A stretch of DNA of 42,977 nucleotides from Tulasnella sp. 424 (GCA_019633425.1 WSUB01000255.1:1339-44315), one strand, 5' to 3'; shown: positions 1 through 13,180, counted from the stretch's first letter. Notes: generated by a model not told the origin, from the letters alone. A program made the numbers and translations.

Positions 1-3000
1 GGTCATCACCGATGCGAGTGTATATTTCTTCTGCTTGGGTGTACGACTCTTCGGCCTGTGTGTAGTTTGATTGAAGGCGGTAGACGGTTCCCAGACCATC
101 CAACGTATTCGCTCGGCCGTGGTCATCACCGATGCGAATGTATATCTCTTCTGCTTGGTTGTACGACTCTTCGGCCTGGGTGTAGTTTGATTGAAGGCGG
201 TAGACGTTTCCTAGGCCATCCAATGTGTTCGCTCGGCTCCGGTCATCACCAATGCGAGTATATATTTGTTGCGCTTGGATGAACGACTCTTCGGCCTGGG
301 GGAACTTGGCTTGAAGACGGTAGACGTTTCCTAGGCCATCCAACGAGTTCGCTCGGCTCCGGTCATCACCGATGCGAGTATATATTTGTTGCGCTTGGAT
401 GAACGACTCTTCGGCCTGGGGGAACTTGGCTTGAAGACGGTAGACGTGTCCCAGGCCATCCAACGTGTTCGCTCGGCCCTGGCCATCACCGATCCGAGTG
501 TATATTTCTTGCGCTTGGATGTACGACTCTTCGGCCTGGGTGTGTTTGGATTGAAGATGGTAGACGTGTCCCAGACCAGATAACACGTTCGCTCGGCCCT
601 GGTCATCACCGGTGCGAGTATATATTTCTTGTGCCTGGGTGTACGACTCCTTGGCCCGGGTGTATTGGGATTGGAGACGGTAAACATCTCCCAGGCCAAC
701 CAACGTGTTGGCTCGGCCCCGGTCATCACGGATGCGAGTGTGGATTTCTTGCGCTTGGGTGTAAGACTCTTCGGCCTGGATGTATTTGGATTGAAGACGG
801 TAGACAGCTCCCAAGCCAACCAACGTGTTTGCTCGGCCCCGGTCATCACCGACACGAGTGTATATTTCTTGTGCCTGAGCGTACGACTCCTCGGCCTGGG
901 TGTATTGGGACTGATCACGGTCGACGTTTCCAAGGCCATCCAACGTGTTCGCTCGGCCCCAGTCATCACCGATGCGAGTATATATTTCTCGCGCTTGGGT
1001 GAATGACTCTTCGGCCTGTGGGTATCTGGCTTGAAGACGATAGACGTGTCCCAGGCCAACCAACGTGTCAGCTCGGCCGTGATCATCACCGATGCGAGTG
1101 TATATTTCTTGCGCTTGAGTGTACGACTCTTCGCCCTGGGTGTGTTTGGATTGAAGGCGGTAGACATGTCCCAGACCAGATAACGCGTTCGCTCGGCCCT
1201 GGTCATCACCGGTGCGAGTGGACATTTCTTGCGCTTGGGTGTACGACTCTTTGGCCTGGGAGTATTTGTATTGACGACGGTAGGTGTGTCCCAGGCCAAC
1301 CAACGCGTTCGCTCGGCCCTGGTCATCATCGATACGAGTGTATATTTCTTGTGCTTGCCTGAACGAATTTTTGGCCCGGACGTATTTGGCTTGAAGACGG
1401 TAGACGTTTCCCAGGCCAACCAACGTGTTCGCTTGGCCCCAGTCATCACCGATGCGAGTATATATTTCTTGTGCTTGGGTGAACGATTTTTTGGCCCGGA
1501 TGTATTTGGCTTGAAGACGGTAGACGTTTCCCAGGCCAGCCAACGTGTTCGCTCGGCCCCGGTCATCGCCGATGCGAGTGTATATTTCTTGCGCTTGGGT
1601 GAACGACTCTTTGGCCTGGATGTATTTGGATTGAAGACGGTTGACGATTCCCAGGCCATGCATCGTGTTTGCTCGGCCCCGGTTATCATCAACACAAGTG
1701 TATATTTCTTGTGCCTGGGTGAACGATTCTTCGGCCTTGGTGTATTTGTATTGATGACGGTAGACGTGTCCCAGGCGAGATAACGTGTTCGCTCGGCCCT
1801 GGTCATCACCAATGCGAGTGTATATTTCTTGCGCTTGGATGTACGACTCTTCGGCCTGGGTGTGCTTGGATTGAAGACGGTAGACGTGTCCCAGACCAGA
1901 CAACGCGTTTGCTCGGCCCTGATCATCATCGGTGCGACTGAACATTTCTTGCGCTTGGGTGAACGAGGCTTCGGCCTGGGTGTATTTGTATTGATGACGG
2001 TAGACGTGTCCCAGGCCATCCAACGTGTTCGCTCGGCCCTGGTAATCACCGATGCGAGTGTATATTTCTTGCGCTTGGATGTATGACACTTCGGCCTGGG
2101 TGTGTTTGGATTGAAGACGGTAGACTTGTCCAAGACGAGACAACGCGTTCGCTCGGCCCTGGTCATCGCCGGTGCGATGGGACATTTCTTGAGCTTGGGT
2201 GTACGACTCTTCAGCCCGGATGTATTCAAGTTTGGATTGATCACGGCAGATGTCTCCCAGACCATGTAATGTGTTCACTCGGCCCCAATCATCACCGATG
2301 CGAGTGTATATTTCTTGCGCTTGTCTGTACGACTCTTTAGCCTGGGTGAATTTCGATTGCAGACGGTAGACCTGTCCCAGGCCAGACAACGTGTTCGCTC
2401 GGCCCTGGTCATCACCGAGGCCCGTGTATATTTCTTGCGCTCGGGTGAACGACTCTTCGGCCTGGGTGTATTTGAATTGACGACAGTAGACGTTTCCCAG
2501 GCCATCCAGCGTGTTCGCTCGGCCCTGGTCATCACCGATGCGAGTGTATATTTCTTCTGCTTGGGTGTACGACTCTTCGGCCTGGGTGTAGTTTGATTGA
2601 AGGCAGTAGACGGTTCCCAGGCCATACAACGTGTTCGCCCGGCCGTGGTCATCACCGATGCGAGTGTATATTTCTTCCGCTTGGGTGTACGACTCTTCGG
2701 CCTGGGTGTATTCAAGTTTGGATTGGAGACGGTGGACGTTTCCCAGGCCAACCAACGTGTTCGCTCGGCCCTGCTCATCACCGATGCGAGTGTATATTTC
2801 TTGCGCTTGGGTGAACGACTCTTTGGCCTCGAAGTATTTCGCCTGAAGACGGTACACGTGTCCCAGGCCAACCAACGTGTTCGCTCGGCCCTGGCCATCA
2901 CCGATGCGAGTGTATATTTCTTGTGCCTGGGTGTACGACTCCTCGGCCTGGGTGTATTGGGATTGATCACGGTAGACGTTTCCCAGGCCAGACAACGTGT

Positions 3001-3895
3001 TCGCTCGGCCGTGGTCATCACCGATGAGAGCGTATATTTCTTGTGCTTGGGTGTACGACTCTTCGGCCTGGGTGTAGTTTGATTGAAGGCAGTAGACGGT
3101 TCCCAGGCCATCCAACGTGTTCGCTCGGCCCTGGGTGTCACCGATACGAGTGTATATTTCTTGCGCTTGGGTGAACGACTCTTTGGCCAGGGTGTATTTG
3201 GATTGAAGACGGTCGACGTGTCCCAAGCCATCCAACGTGTTCGCTCGGCCCCAGTCATCACCGATGCGAGTGTATATTTCTTCTGCTTGGGTGTACGACT
3301 CTTCGGCCTGTGTGTAGTTTGATTGAAGGCGGTAGACGGTTCCCAGACCATCCAACGTATTCGCTCGGCCGTGGTCATCACCGATGCGAATGTATATTTC
3401 TTCTGCTTGGTTGTACGACTCTTCGGCCTGAGTGTAGTTTGATTGAAGGCGGTAGATGGTTCCCAGGCCATCCAACGTGTTCGCTCGGCCTTGGTTATCA
3501 CCGATACGAGTGTATATTTCTTGCGCCTGGGTGAACGACTCTTTGGCCAGGGTGTATTTGGATTGAAGACGGTCGACGTTTCCCAGGCCATTCAACGTGT
3601 TCGCTATGCCCTGGTCATCACCAATGCGAGTGTATATTTCTTGCGCCTGGGTGAACGACCGTGAGGCCTGGCTGGATTTAGATTGAAGACGGTAGACGGT
3701 TCCCAGGCCATCCAACGTGCTCGCTCGACCGTGGTCATCACCGAGGCCAGTGTATATTTCTTGCGCTTGGGTGAACGACTCTTCGGCCTGGGTGTATTTG
3801 GATTGAAAACGGTAGACCTTTCCCAAACCATTCAACGCGTTTGCGGCCGCTTGTTGGAGGCCCGAGGACCTCGCGACAGACAGTGCTTGCTGAAA
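1..3895 (-). repeat. 120-base tandem coding repeat (about 32 TPR units)
   Basis: A 120-base unit repeats from about 3895 to the left edge and encodes one 40-residue TPR each time. Two units are 6 bases longer, at about 2226 and 2712 (an added ttcaag), which keeps the frame. Neighbouring units differ by only a few bases, mostly substitutions. A block at 3270-3480 nearly matches a block at 28-240, so multi-unit copying has happened. The true frame is free of stops throughout. This is a coding minisatellite, not CRISPR: there are no spacers, because the whole unit is conserved. Confidence 0.9.
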
Positions 3896-5513
3896 TAATG
3901 AGGCAGCATTTTCATAGTTATTCCGGCTGAGTTGCACGGAACCCGACGCCACTAAAAGCCCGGCGGGCAACGCTCTGGGACCCGAGGGTTTTTCAATTGA
4001 TGGGGGAATTGACGGCTGAAAGGAGATAGGCGTTAATACTGTTCCTATCGAGGTCAGTGGGGACTCACGATGAAGGTTAGCTCAGTGCAGCACTGAGCAA
4101 CGTTAGGTCTGGCTTCGGGTTCGAACGCCCAACAATCCTTCATCAGACTACAAAGTCTGATGATCTGCCCCAGTTGAGTATCTTCGCGAGCCGAAGGAAC
4201 GTCTCCTTCGATCACCATCATTGTTATAGCGCCTGCTGCCCCGACTTCGGCGAATGGAAGTTTGTTTGTTATGACCTAGCAAGGGTCAGTTGACGGAATT
4301 CAGCGACCATAAGTCGAATCCCGAACATTCGTGGGTGAACCTACCTCCCAGCAGATCCAGCTGCCCGCCCAGATATCACTCGATAACCGGGGACGTCTCC
4401 CGTTCACAACCTCAGGAGGCGCCCAGCGGAGGGAGAATGCGGGCCCCGTCAAGGTTAACCGATTCCCAGTGGAACCGACATGTATTTGCTGGCAATCTTG
4501 CTCCGTAATCGGGGCATTTCCTTGGACCTCTCGGCCAATCCCTTCGTCCATGGCCCCTTCTTTTGGCTTAGTCATAGCACGGGCCGATCCGAAGTCCGTA
4601 ATGATTGCGCGATAGGACGAGCTGACTAAAATGTTGAACTAAGGCCACGTTCAGTGAGACAACAGGCCCGAAATGAGCGTAGATGGACTAACTCACCGAT
4701 TTAAGGTCGCCGTGGCAAATCGGCGGTTCGCGGGTATGTAGGTACTTGATACCCTCGAATGTATCCTGAATCTGGAATAAAATCCGCGATTGGCTCTTCC
4801 TGGGTCTCCTAGAAAACGAGTTTCGCTTACAAGTGAAACGCGCTCCGGAAGTTCCCATTCGCCGTTGGCAAGAAACTCGCTAACGTTTCCATTCGGTTCC
4901 CAGGACATGACTATCCAGGCCTTTCCGTTTTTGAGGTCTTCGACAAACCCGATCAATCGGACGATGTTCTGATGTAACAGCCCGGCCATCACCCCTACTT
5001 CGTGAACAAATTCCTAGGTGAAATTTATCAGCGCCATACAGCGAGCGATAGGTATTATCCTTCCTACCCTGGAAACCTTTGGTTGTTTCGTAGTGTCGCC
5101 GAGTCGGAGCTTTTTCACCGCCACAACTTCCCAATCTTTGCGCCAGCTCCATATGCTTCGTTTGTATGTCGCCTTGGCCACGTCGGCCTTACCACCACTT
5201 CCACCAGATTCCTTTGGAGGAAAGATAATTGCTCTTGGAGAAATCCTGAAGCTTGAGAGACCATCCAGTCTTTCCCGCTGCAATGTTCTTATCAGTGGCC
5301 GGGATAAACTGGAGAACGGTAGATACGACCCACTACAGACTGTTTCTTTGGTGCTGATGCTCCAACAACTTCAGGTACAGTGTCTCCACGTCCATCTAGG
5401 ACGCGATCTTGGTCGATATTTTCATTCGTCGAGGGGGTGTGAGACCCCGAAGTCGGGTTCCAAACCCCGAGGTTGCGAGATGGCTCGAGAAACTTCAAGA
5501 CACGTTTCTGCAT
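1..5513 (-). CDS. Protein kinase with long C-terminal TPR array (partial, runs off left edge)
   Basis: Seven exons join in frame on the minus strand: 5513-5334, 5277-5068, 5013-4831, 4771-4697, 4638-4345, 4275-4069 and 4015-1. The introns are 53-69 bases and GT-AG. The first 383 residues hold a full protein kinase domain. Visible are a Gly-rich loop (ESGGSGGKADVA, about 83-94), the VAVK lysine (K115), a helix-C Glu (about E135), the catalytic loop HGDLKSFN (D213, N218; Gly replaces the usual Arg), DFG (D231), APPE (289-292) and a closing EARP motif. This pattern fits the TKL-like kinases expanded in agaricomycetes. Residues from about 425 onward are 40-residue tetratricopeptide repeats with the core YTQAEESYTQAQEIYTRIGDD. 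TPRs bind peptides or partner proteins, so the tail is probably a recognition or scaffold arm. 1721 residues lie in the window and the C-terminus is missing. The start at 5513 is the least certain part; an extra 5' exon is possible. Confidence 0.85.
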
Positions 5514-6921
5514 TGAACGGAGGTTTGAAGTATTTCGTCTCTTCGATCTTGTTGCGAATCAAGCGGGCTGGGGAATGAGCAGTGGATATAGGAGACGGAA
5601 GTATGAGGCGTTGCACCGACAAGCGGTGGAACCGCCTTTGGAAGTCAGCGTAGCGCCGGTGTGGGCGGCTGAGGCTCCTCGCTGTTGCCTCATGTCCCGA
5701 ACGGCATGTTTGCCGGCTTGCCTCGTGATATGCTCGAGTCGTGTCGTTGAGTTGAAAAGTGCAGATCTTCTCCAAACAGTGTCCCTGCTTTGCGTATGGA
5801 TGGCTTGGTTACTAAATAGCGGAAGATGCCAGACTCAAGATACAGCACTTGCAATGGTGGGCGGTCAACGGTTACTTACCTCGGGCGACCACGTGCACGT
5901 GCCAATCTTCGTCCTCGCAATGCTATTCGGTGATCCACACGAATGATGTCGCTCAAGGGCCATCGCGGGATTAGATCTGGGGACGTCCAGGTGCTATTAA
6001 TGGAGCATGCTGATAGAGTCCATACGGGATATGTTGCCAGGTCGGAACTGCCGGGACTGGGTGTTAAAATCCCAACAACCCCAGCGTGAGGCATCTCTCT
6101 TGGGTGCTGGGTATATTTCCTCCCAGACGAACCTTGAGATGGGGTAGACCGGTGGAAGTGAAGATTAAGGCGAGCTCGAAGCTCGATCTTGTTCGAGTGT
6201 GAGTGGGCCGTTGAAAAAGATAGACATGGAGTTCTTGACGATCCCGAGAGCACTAGGGCACTTTTTTATTACCTTTTTTTTTTTTCCTTTGTGCCCGTCT
6301 ACCATCGTCTCATTCTGCATATTGCTCAATGAAGGTCTCTCTCTAACCTCGGTGTGCTTTGTGTTCGTTAGGCGACGAGCGAGCTGATCACGATAACCCG
6401 AATTTCATATAACTCCCTTCGGTCATCTGTTGGACTTCCTTTAACCTCCTGAAAGACCCTCTCGGTTCTCTTCTTTAACTGCCTCGGTCCTCCCAATGGC
6501 CTCCATATTGGCCCTCCTTGGACTCCATATTAGCCTGCGTCGAAGTCTTTCCTCGAAGTCACGTTTTTATCCTCACCTTCGGCTCCGACCGATGGGCGTT
6601 TCACCTCGTGCACGACTTGTCCAAAGACCCCAGGGACCACGACACTAGGAGCCTTCCGCTCTAATTATCCTCGCCTTCATGCTCTACAATGGGCTCCAAA
6701 TTGGCACCGAAATGTTACTTCACTTTTTGTATGAATTTTCACCAATATTAATGTGCGGTTTGATCACATGGTATACCGAGTTAAACTCGGCTTTCTACCG
6801 GCTTTCACTCACTAAGCCAGAGGTTTCCATGAACCTTGTGCCTACAGAACATTTCCATCAGTCCTCGAGGTGTGGTAATGGTCAGCACATCTGACGCAGA
6901 CCAACCCTCTCCACTCCTCAG
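5514..6921. promoter_or_regulatory. Divergent intergenic region between kinase-TPR and glucan synthase genes
   Basis: I see no convincing gene here. The region lies between two divergently transcribed genes, so it should carry both promoters. It holds a poly-T run at about 6265-6290 and pyrimidine-rich stretches at 6400-6600 leading to the glucan synthase start. Short open frames at 5422-5775 and 5876-6253 on the minus strand resemble no family I know. They could hide an additional 5' exon of the kinase gene. Confidence 0.4.
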
Positions 6922-9900
6922 ATGTCAGGTCGCCCGCCGCCGGGCCCACCACAGCCTAGAGGGCCGTATGATCAGCAACCAAGAAACCCATTCAACCAGC
7001 AGCCTTATAGTTCATCTCAAGGTCACGGGCAACCAGGAGGCTATTACGAAAACGAAAGCGACGTAGGAGACTACGCAGCCAGTCGATTTCACGGTTACGG
7101 TATTCACCATCTACTCAAACTCCTACTCGAACGTGTTTGAAAACTGACAGAGCGCCGTGCTTATGATGCAGGGACGGACACCGAGTCCACCGAGAATGAC
7201 GTCTACGGGAACAGCTACCCCTCTTCAGAGCCTTTGCTACAAGGTTCAAGCGGTGGTTACTCGGACTATTCAACGGCTCATTACGGCGAATACGGCCCAA
7301 GTGGCTCTCGCGAACCATATCCAGGATGGACAGCCGACCGCCAAATCCCTTTGTCGAAGGAGTGAGTCTTGCTTTTCCGTTACCATCTTGGTCCATTTTA
7401 GAAGACCCCCGGAAATGAGCCTGCCACCTTCTGCTGCGCCCGTCGCGCGACTCGTGCTCATCCGCGAGCGTAGAGTGTTTGTTCTCTCAAAATTCACTTG
7501 TCGTTGGTGCCGGGTACAATTTTACCGCCGGACGAGCCTCTTGTCGTCAGGGGGTTCTTTGGCTGGGCGGACTCGGTCGTGACGTCTGCTATCCCCGCCA
7601 TCCCCCAACTCACCGTGCAAGTCGTCCGTGACGAGTACGAGCCCCACCCAAACCCCCCTCTTTCCAATTCGGAGGATACGCAGCAGTGCAGTACATGGAC
7701 TGATCTATATTTATCTAATAGGGAAATCGAAGATATATTCTTGGATCTGACGCAGAAGTTCGGCTTCCAGAGGGACTCGATGCGTAATCAGGTCGGTTCA
7801 ACCATCTTTTCTCGTTTTCCATTCATACCTAACTCCTACTTTTATCAGTGGGACTTGTTGATGCAACTCCTTGACAGCCGAGCGTCAAGAATGTCACCCA
7901 ATCAAGCGCTCCTCACCCTTCACGCGGACTACATTGGTGGTCAACACGCCAATTACCGCAAGTGGTATTTTGCCGCCCAGCTAGATTTGGATGATGCAAT
8001 TGGCCAGAGCAACAACCCTGACTTGAACCGGTTGAAGTCTTTTAAACGCGGTCCCGCTGGGAAGACTCCGAACGAGAAGTCATTGGACAGCGCTCTAAAC
8101 AGGTGGAGGGCGGCGATGAACCAGATGTCTCAATACGATCGGATGAGGCAGATTGCGCTGTACCTGTTGTGCTGGGGTGAAGCCGCGCAAGTGCGATTTG
8201 TGCCCGAGTGTTTGTGCTTCATCTTCAAGTGCGCCGATGATTACTACCGGAGTCCTGAATGCCAGAACAGGATGGATCCGGTTCCCGAAGGAGTTTATCT
8301 GAGGGCGGTAATCAAACCACTGTACACCCTCCTCCGCGACCAAGGCTACGAGGTTGTTGACGGCAAGTTCGTCCGGAGGGAGAAGGATCACGAGGACATC
8401 ATTGGATATGACGATGTCAACCAGCTCTTTTGGTATCCTGAGGGCATTGCGAGGATTCCACTGAAAGACAAGGTACGGGATTGATAGCGAATGTGTCCCA
8501 ACATATTCTGACACTGGAATACCTCATCAGCGGCATCTTGTGGACATCCCACCGTCCCAACGATTTATGTACTTTGACAAGATCGACTGGAGCAGGGCGT
8601 TCTTCAAGACGTACAAAGAAAAGCGCACGTTCCTCCAACTACTTGTCCACTTTAACCGCATTTGGGTTATCCACGTTTCCATCTTCTGGTTCTACACCGC
8701 CTACAACTCACCCCGAGTCTACCGCCGAGCCGATAACAACGACGAGCCCACAGTGGCCATGCAGTGGTCCGCGACTGCGCTGGGTGGCGCCGTAGCCACC
8801 TTGATCATGATTGCGACCACCCTCGCGGAGTTCAGCTTCATCCCGACCACTTGGAACAACACCTCTCACCTTGTCCGTCGACTTATCTTCCTCCTCGTCA
8901 CCCTTGCCCTCACTGCCGGTCCCACCGTCTACATTGCGCTCTACGAAAACCCGAAACAAGAATCTAAACTTCCAGTCATCCTCGGCATTGTTCAATTCTC
9001 CATCTCGGTCGTCGCCACAGCTCTTTTCAGCATCGTGCCATCTGGGCGCATGTTTGGGAATCGAGTCGCTGGCAAATCACGGAAATATCTCGCAAGTCAG
9101 ACATTCACGGCCAGTTACCCTGTACTGGATCGCAAGACCCGGACGGCTTCCATCATGCTTTGGGTTCTCATCTTTGGATGCAAGTTTTTCGAGTCTTACT
9201 TCTTCCTAATTCTACCATTCCGAGATTCCATTCGGGTCATGGTTGGAATGGAGATTCAAGGGTGTTCGGACAAACTGTTCTCGACCTACTTGTGTTCGAA
9301 GCAGGCTGCCTTTACCTTGACCATCATGTATGTGATGGACTTGATCCTGTTCTTCTTGGATACGTTCCTTTGGTACGTCATCTGGAACTCGGTCTATTCC
9401 ATCGGAAGGAGCTTCGCACTTGGGTTGTCTCTCTGGACACCATGGAAAGATATCTATACCCGACTGCCGAAGCGAATCTATGCCAAGCTTCTGGCTACGG
9501 GTGATATGGAGGTCAAGTACAAGCCCAAGGTGAGGCTTACCTCGTGGTATTTACAAGTCATGGCGTCTGACGTTCCTCCATCAGATTCTCGTCTCTCAGA
9601 TTTGGAACGCCATCATTATTTCCATGTATCGGGAGCATTTGTTATCCATTGACTACGTCACAAAGTTGCTCTATCATCAGGTTGAGAACCCAACGGACGG
9701 ACGCCGGTCACTGAGGGCACCTCCATTCTTCACCTCTCAAGGCGACAAGGGATTTGCCGGCGAATTCTTCCCCCCTGGCAGCGAAGCCGAACGTCGCATT
9801 TCCTTTTTCGCCCAATCTCTCGCCACGTCCCTTCCGGAGCCACTCCCCGTCGACGCCATGCCCACTTTCACCGTCCTCACTCCCCACTACTCGGAGAGGA

Positions 9901-12900
9901 TTCTCCTCTCTCTCCGGGAGATTATCCGAGTAGAATACCAGAATACCCGCGTCACAGTTTTGGAATATCTTAAACACCTCCATCCAATCGAGTGGGACAG
10001 CTTTGTCAAGGATACCAAGATTTTGGCGGAAGAGTCGTCTGGGTTTGGAGGTGCAAGTCCGTTCGGAACCGCCGGTGAAGCGGAAAAGGAAGGCAGGGCC
10101 TCAGATATTCCATTCTACGCTATCGGCTTCAAGAGCGCTGCGCCGGAGTACACGCTCCGCACCCGTATCTGGGCGTCGCTGCGCACGCAGACTCTGTACC
10201 GAACGGTATCCGGCATGATGAACTATTCCAAGGCTATCAAACTTCTGTACCGAGTGGAGAATCCGGAGATCGTACAGCTTTTTGGAGGCAATACGGAGAA
10301 ACTGGAGCGGGAATTGGAGCGCATGGCACGTCGCAAGTTCAAGTTCTGCGTCTCGATGCAGAGGTACTCCAGATTCTCCAGGGAAGAACGAGAAAATGCC
10401 GAATTCTTGCTTCGCGCGTACCCCGACTTGCAGATCGCCTACCTCGATGAAGAGCCACCAAGGAAGGAAGGCGGGGAACCTCGACTTTTCTCTGCCCTTA
10501 TCGATGGTCACTGCGAGTTCATCCCCGAGACCGGCAGGAGAAGACCCAAGTTCCGCATCGAGCTCCCCGGCAACCCTATTCTTGGAGACGGCAAGTCGGA
10601 TAACCAGAACCACGCCATCATCTTCTACCGCGGAGAATACGTTCAGCTCATCGATGCCAACCAAGATAGTTACTTGGAGGAGTGTCTCAAGATCCGGAAC
10701 ATTCTTGGAGAGTTTGAGGAGTTTAACACATCAGGTCAGAGCCCTTACGCGCAATGGGGCCACAAGGAATTCGCCAAGGAACCCGTCGCTATCGTTGGTG
10801 CTCGCGAGTACATCTTCTCGGAGAACATCGGTATTCTCGGTGACATTGCTGCAGAGAAGGAACAGACATTCGGTACATTGTTCGCTCGGTCGGGGGCTTG
10901 GTTGGGTGGCAAGCTGCATTACGGTCACTCCGATTTCTTCAACGCCCTCTTCATGTGCACCCGCGGTGGCGTGTCCAAGGCGCAGAAGGGTCTCCACCTC
11001 AACGGAGACATTTTCGCTGGTATGACTGCCTTTGCTCGCGGAGGACGGCTCAAGCACTCGGAGTACGTCCAATTCGGCAAAGGTCGTGATCTCGGTCTCG
11101 GTACAATTCTTAACTTCCAGACCAAGCTTGGAATGGGTATGGGTGAGCAAATGCTCAGTCGGGAGTACTATTACCTCGGAAGCCAACTTCCCATCGACCG
11201 CTTCATGACGTTCTACTATGGCCACCCGGGCCCGGGATTCCACATGAACAACATCTTGATAGTCCTGTCGGTTCAAGTCTTCATGGTTGCCTGTGAGTGA
11301 CTGGCAGCCCACGGAAGACGTGCACTTGTGGCTAATCGTGCATCCTGTAATAGTGCTCTTCCTCGGAACGCTGAACAAGCAACTTACGATCTGCCAGTAC
11401 AGCAGCCCAGGTCAATTCATCGGTGGCCAACCTGGTTGCTACAACCTTGTCCCCGTGTTTGATTGGATCCGTCGGTGCATTGTCAGTATTTTCTTGGTGT
11501 TCTTCATCGCCTTCGTGCCGCTCTTCCTCCAAGGTGAATTTAAATCGATATCAACTTGCTACCTACGTACTGACCACCTTAATATAGAATTAATGGACCA
11601 CGGAACGGGCTCGGCTCTGATACGTTTGGGCAAGCACTTCTTATCGCTCTCCCCAGTCTTTGAGGTCATCTCCACCCAAATCTACAGCAGCTCCATCCTG
11701 ACAAACTTGACATTCGGTGGAGCGCGTTACATTGCCACTGGTCGTAGTTTCGCCACAACCCGACTATCCTTTGCGATCCTCTACTCACGGTTTTCCGGAC
11801 CAAGTATCTATCTGGGCATGCGCACCCTCATCCTCCTCCTCTACATTACAATGACCATCTGGATGCCCCACCTCATCTACTTCTGGTTCTCCGCGTTGTC
11901 GCTGTGCATCGCGCCCTTCGTGTTCAACCCGCATCAGTTCACCTTCGTTGACTTTATCATCGACTATCGAGAATTCCTGCGATGGATGTTCAGAGGTAAC
12001 GCTCGGACCCACAGGAATGCCTGGATTGGATATTGTCGCTTGTCACGGACAGCAATCACGGGGTTCAAGAGGAAAAGACTCGGTTACCCATCGGAGATTC
12101 TGCTCCCCGACTTACCTCGTACCAAGTTCAAAAATGTCCTTGTGACGGAAATTATCATTCCTATTTGCTTGGCAATCATCTTTACCAGTGAGTGACTCGA
12201 TATATCCACCGTCCTGCGACCTGCGCTAAACAGACCTGTTCAGTCGCGTACATGTTCGCTGGCTCATTCCCTGTTAATGGCAAGGTGCCTCCAAGCCCCC
12301 TCATCCGAATTGGCGTTGTGGCGATCGGCCCTCTTGTGTGGAATGCCGCGGTGCTCTTGGTCCTGTTCTTCGTCTCGGTTTGCTTGGGACCAGTCCTCGA
12401 CGGTTGCTACACCAAGTTCCCCGCTGTGATTGCATCCATAGCGCACGTGCTGGCATTGGTCGGCATGGTCGGCTTCTTTGAATTCTTGGTGAGATTGTAC
12501 TTGCGTACACATTTTGAGGTGGTATTGATCGTCTGTTACAGTGGTACCTCGAACGACGGGATGCATCGCACGCCGTTCTGGGAGTCATCGCCATCGTTGC
12601 GATTCAACGAGCTGTCAACAAGGTCTTTATTTCAGTGTTCCTCACAAGAGAATTCAAGCATGACGAGACGAACAGAGCGTGGTGGTCTGGGAGGTGGTAC
12701 GGTCGCGGTCTCGGTCAGCACGCCTTGTCCCAACCGGCTCGTGAATTCGGTATCAAAATATTGGAACTTTCTCTGTGGAGCGGTGACTTCATTCTCGCCC
12801 ACGTCCTTTTATTCATTCTCGCTATTCCACTCGTGATTCCGTTCGTCGACTCGGCGCACTCTACAAGTGAGTCTCTTTTGGGCTTTGAAGCAATGGATTC

Positions 12901-13180
12901 CTAACGGGGCCTATTTAATAGTGCTATTTTGGCTGCGACCGTCGAAGCAGATCCGCCCTTCGTTGTACAGCTCGAAGCAGCGACGCCAGCGACGTAACAT
13001 TGTTATCAAGTACGGCTTTATCTTCCTCGTCATGTTTGGCATATTTGGTGCTCTCGTCGCCATACGTGAGTGATCTTTGCTTCAACAGTAGCCACAATGA
13101 TCTTATTCGATTCCTTTCTAGCCGCCGTCACCTTCCGAGAAACCCTGGATCTTAACTGCCCCTTCTGCGATTTGCTGTAG
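6922..13180 (+). CDS. FKS1: 1,3-beta-D-glucan synthase catalytic subunit
   Basis: This plasma-membrane enzyme polymerises UDP-glucose into the 1,3-beta-glucan of the cell wall. Twelve exons join in frame to 1771 residues, the usual family length. Introns are 7094-7171, 7362-7721, 7792-7848, 8473-8530, 9530-9584, 11293-11353, 11534-11587, 12188-12243, 12489-12541, 12867-12921 and 13066-13121. The N-terminus is hydrophilic and Gly/Pro/Tyr-rich. The Fks1 domain follows ([17 protein letters not shown], then [20 protein letters not shown]). A block of membrane helices spans about residues 370-690. The large cytosolic glucan synthase domain (about 700-1250) includes [20 protein letters not shown] and [21 protein letters not shown] second membrane block follows. 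The ATG begins [14 protein letters not shown], and no nearer in-frame ATG fits. Echinocandin hot-spot 1 reads FLILPFRDS (577-585) and hot-spot 2 DWIRRCIVS (1291-1299). Intron 2 is unusually long (360 bases). Confidence 0.95.

Noticed and set aside
331..2265. Long minus-strand open frame rich in Arg, Lys and Thr (644 codons)
   Set aside because: Shadow of the TPR repeat in a wrong frame. The neighbouring frame gives clear TPR units and joins to the kinase exons.
2275..3591. Minus-strand open frame of 438 codons
   Set aside because: Same cause: a wrong-frame reading of the TPR array.
1..3895. Regular repeat that could suggest a CRISPR or satellite array
   Set aside because: No spacers, unit of 120 bases, coding in phase, and a eukaryotic intron-rich context.
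10101..10664. Minus-strand open frame of 187 codons inside FKS1
   Set aside because: Lies fully within the glucan synthase catalytic domain on the other strand; no family features.
10282..11025. Plus-strand Ser-rich open frame of 247 codons
   Set aside because: Wrong frame of the FKS1 exon 9585-11292.
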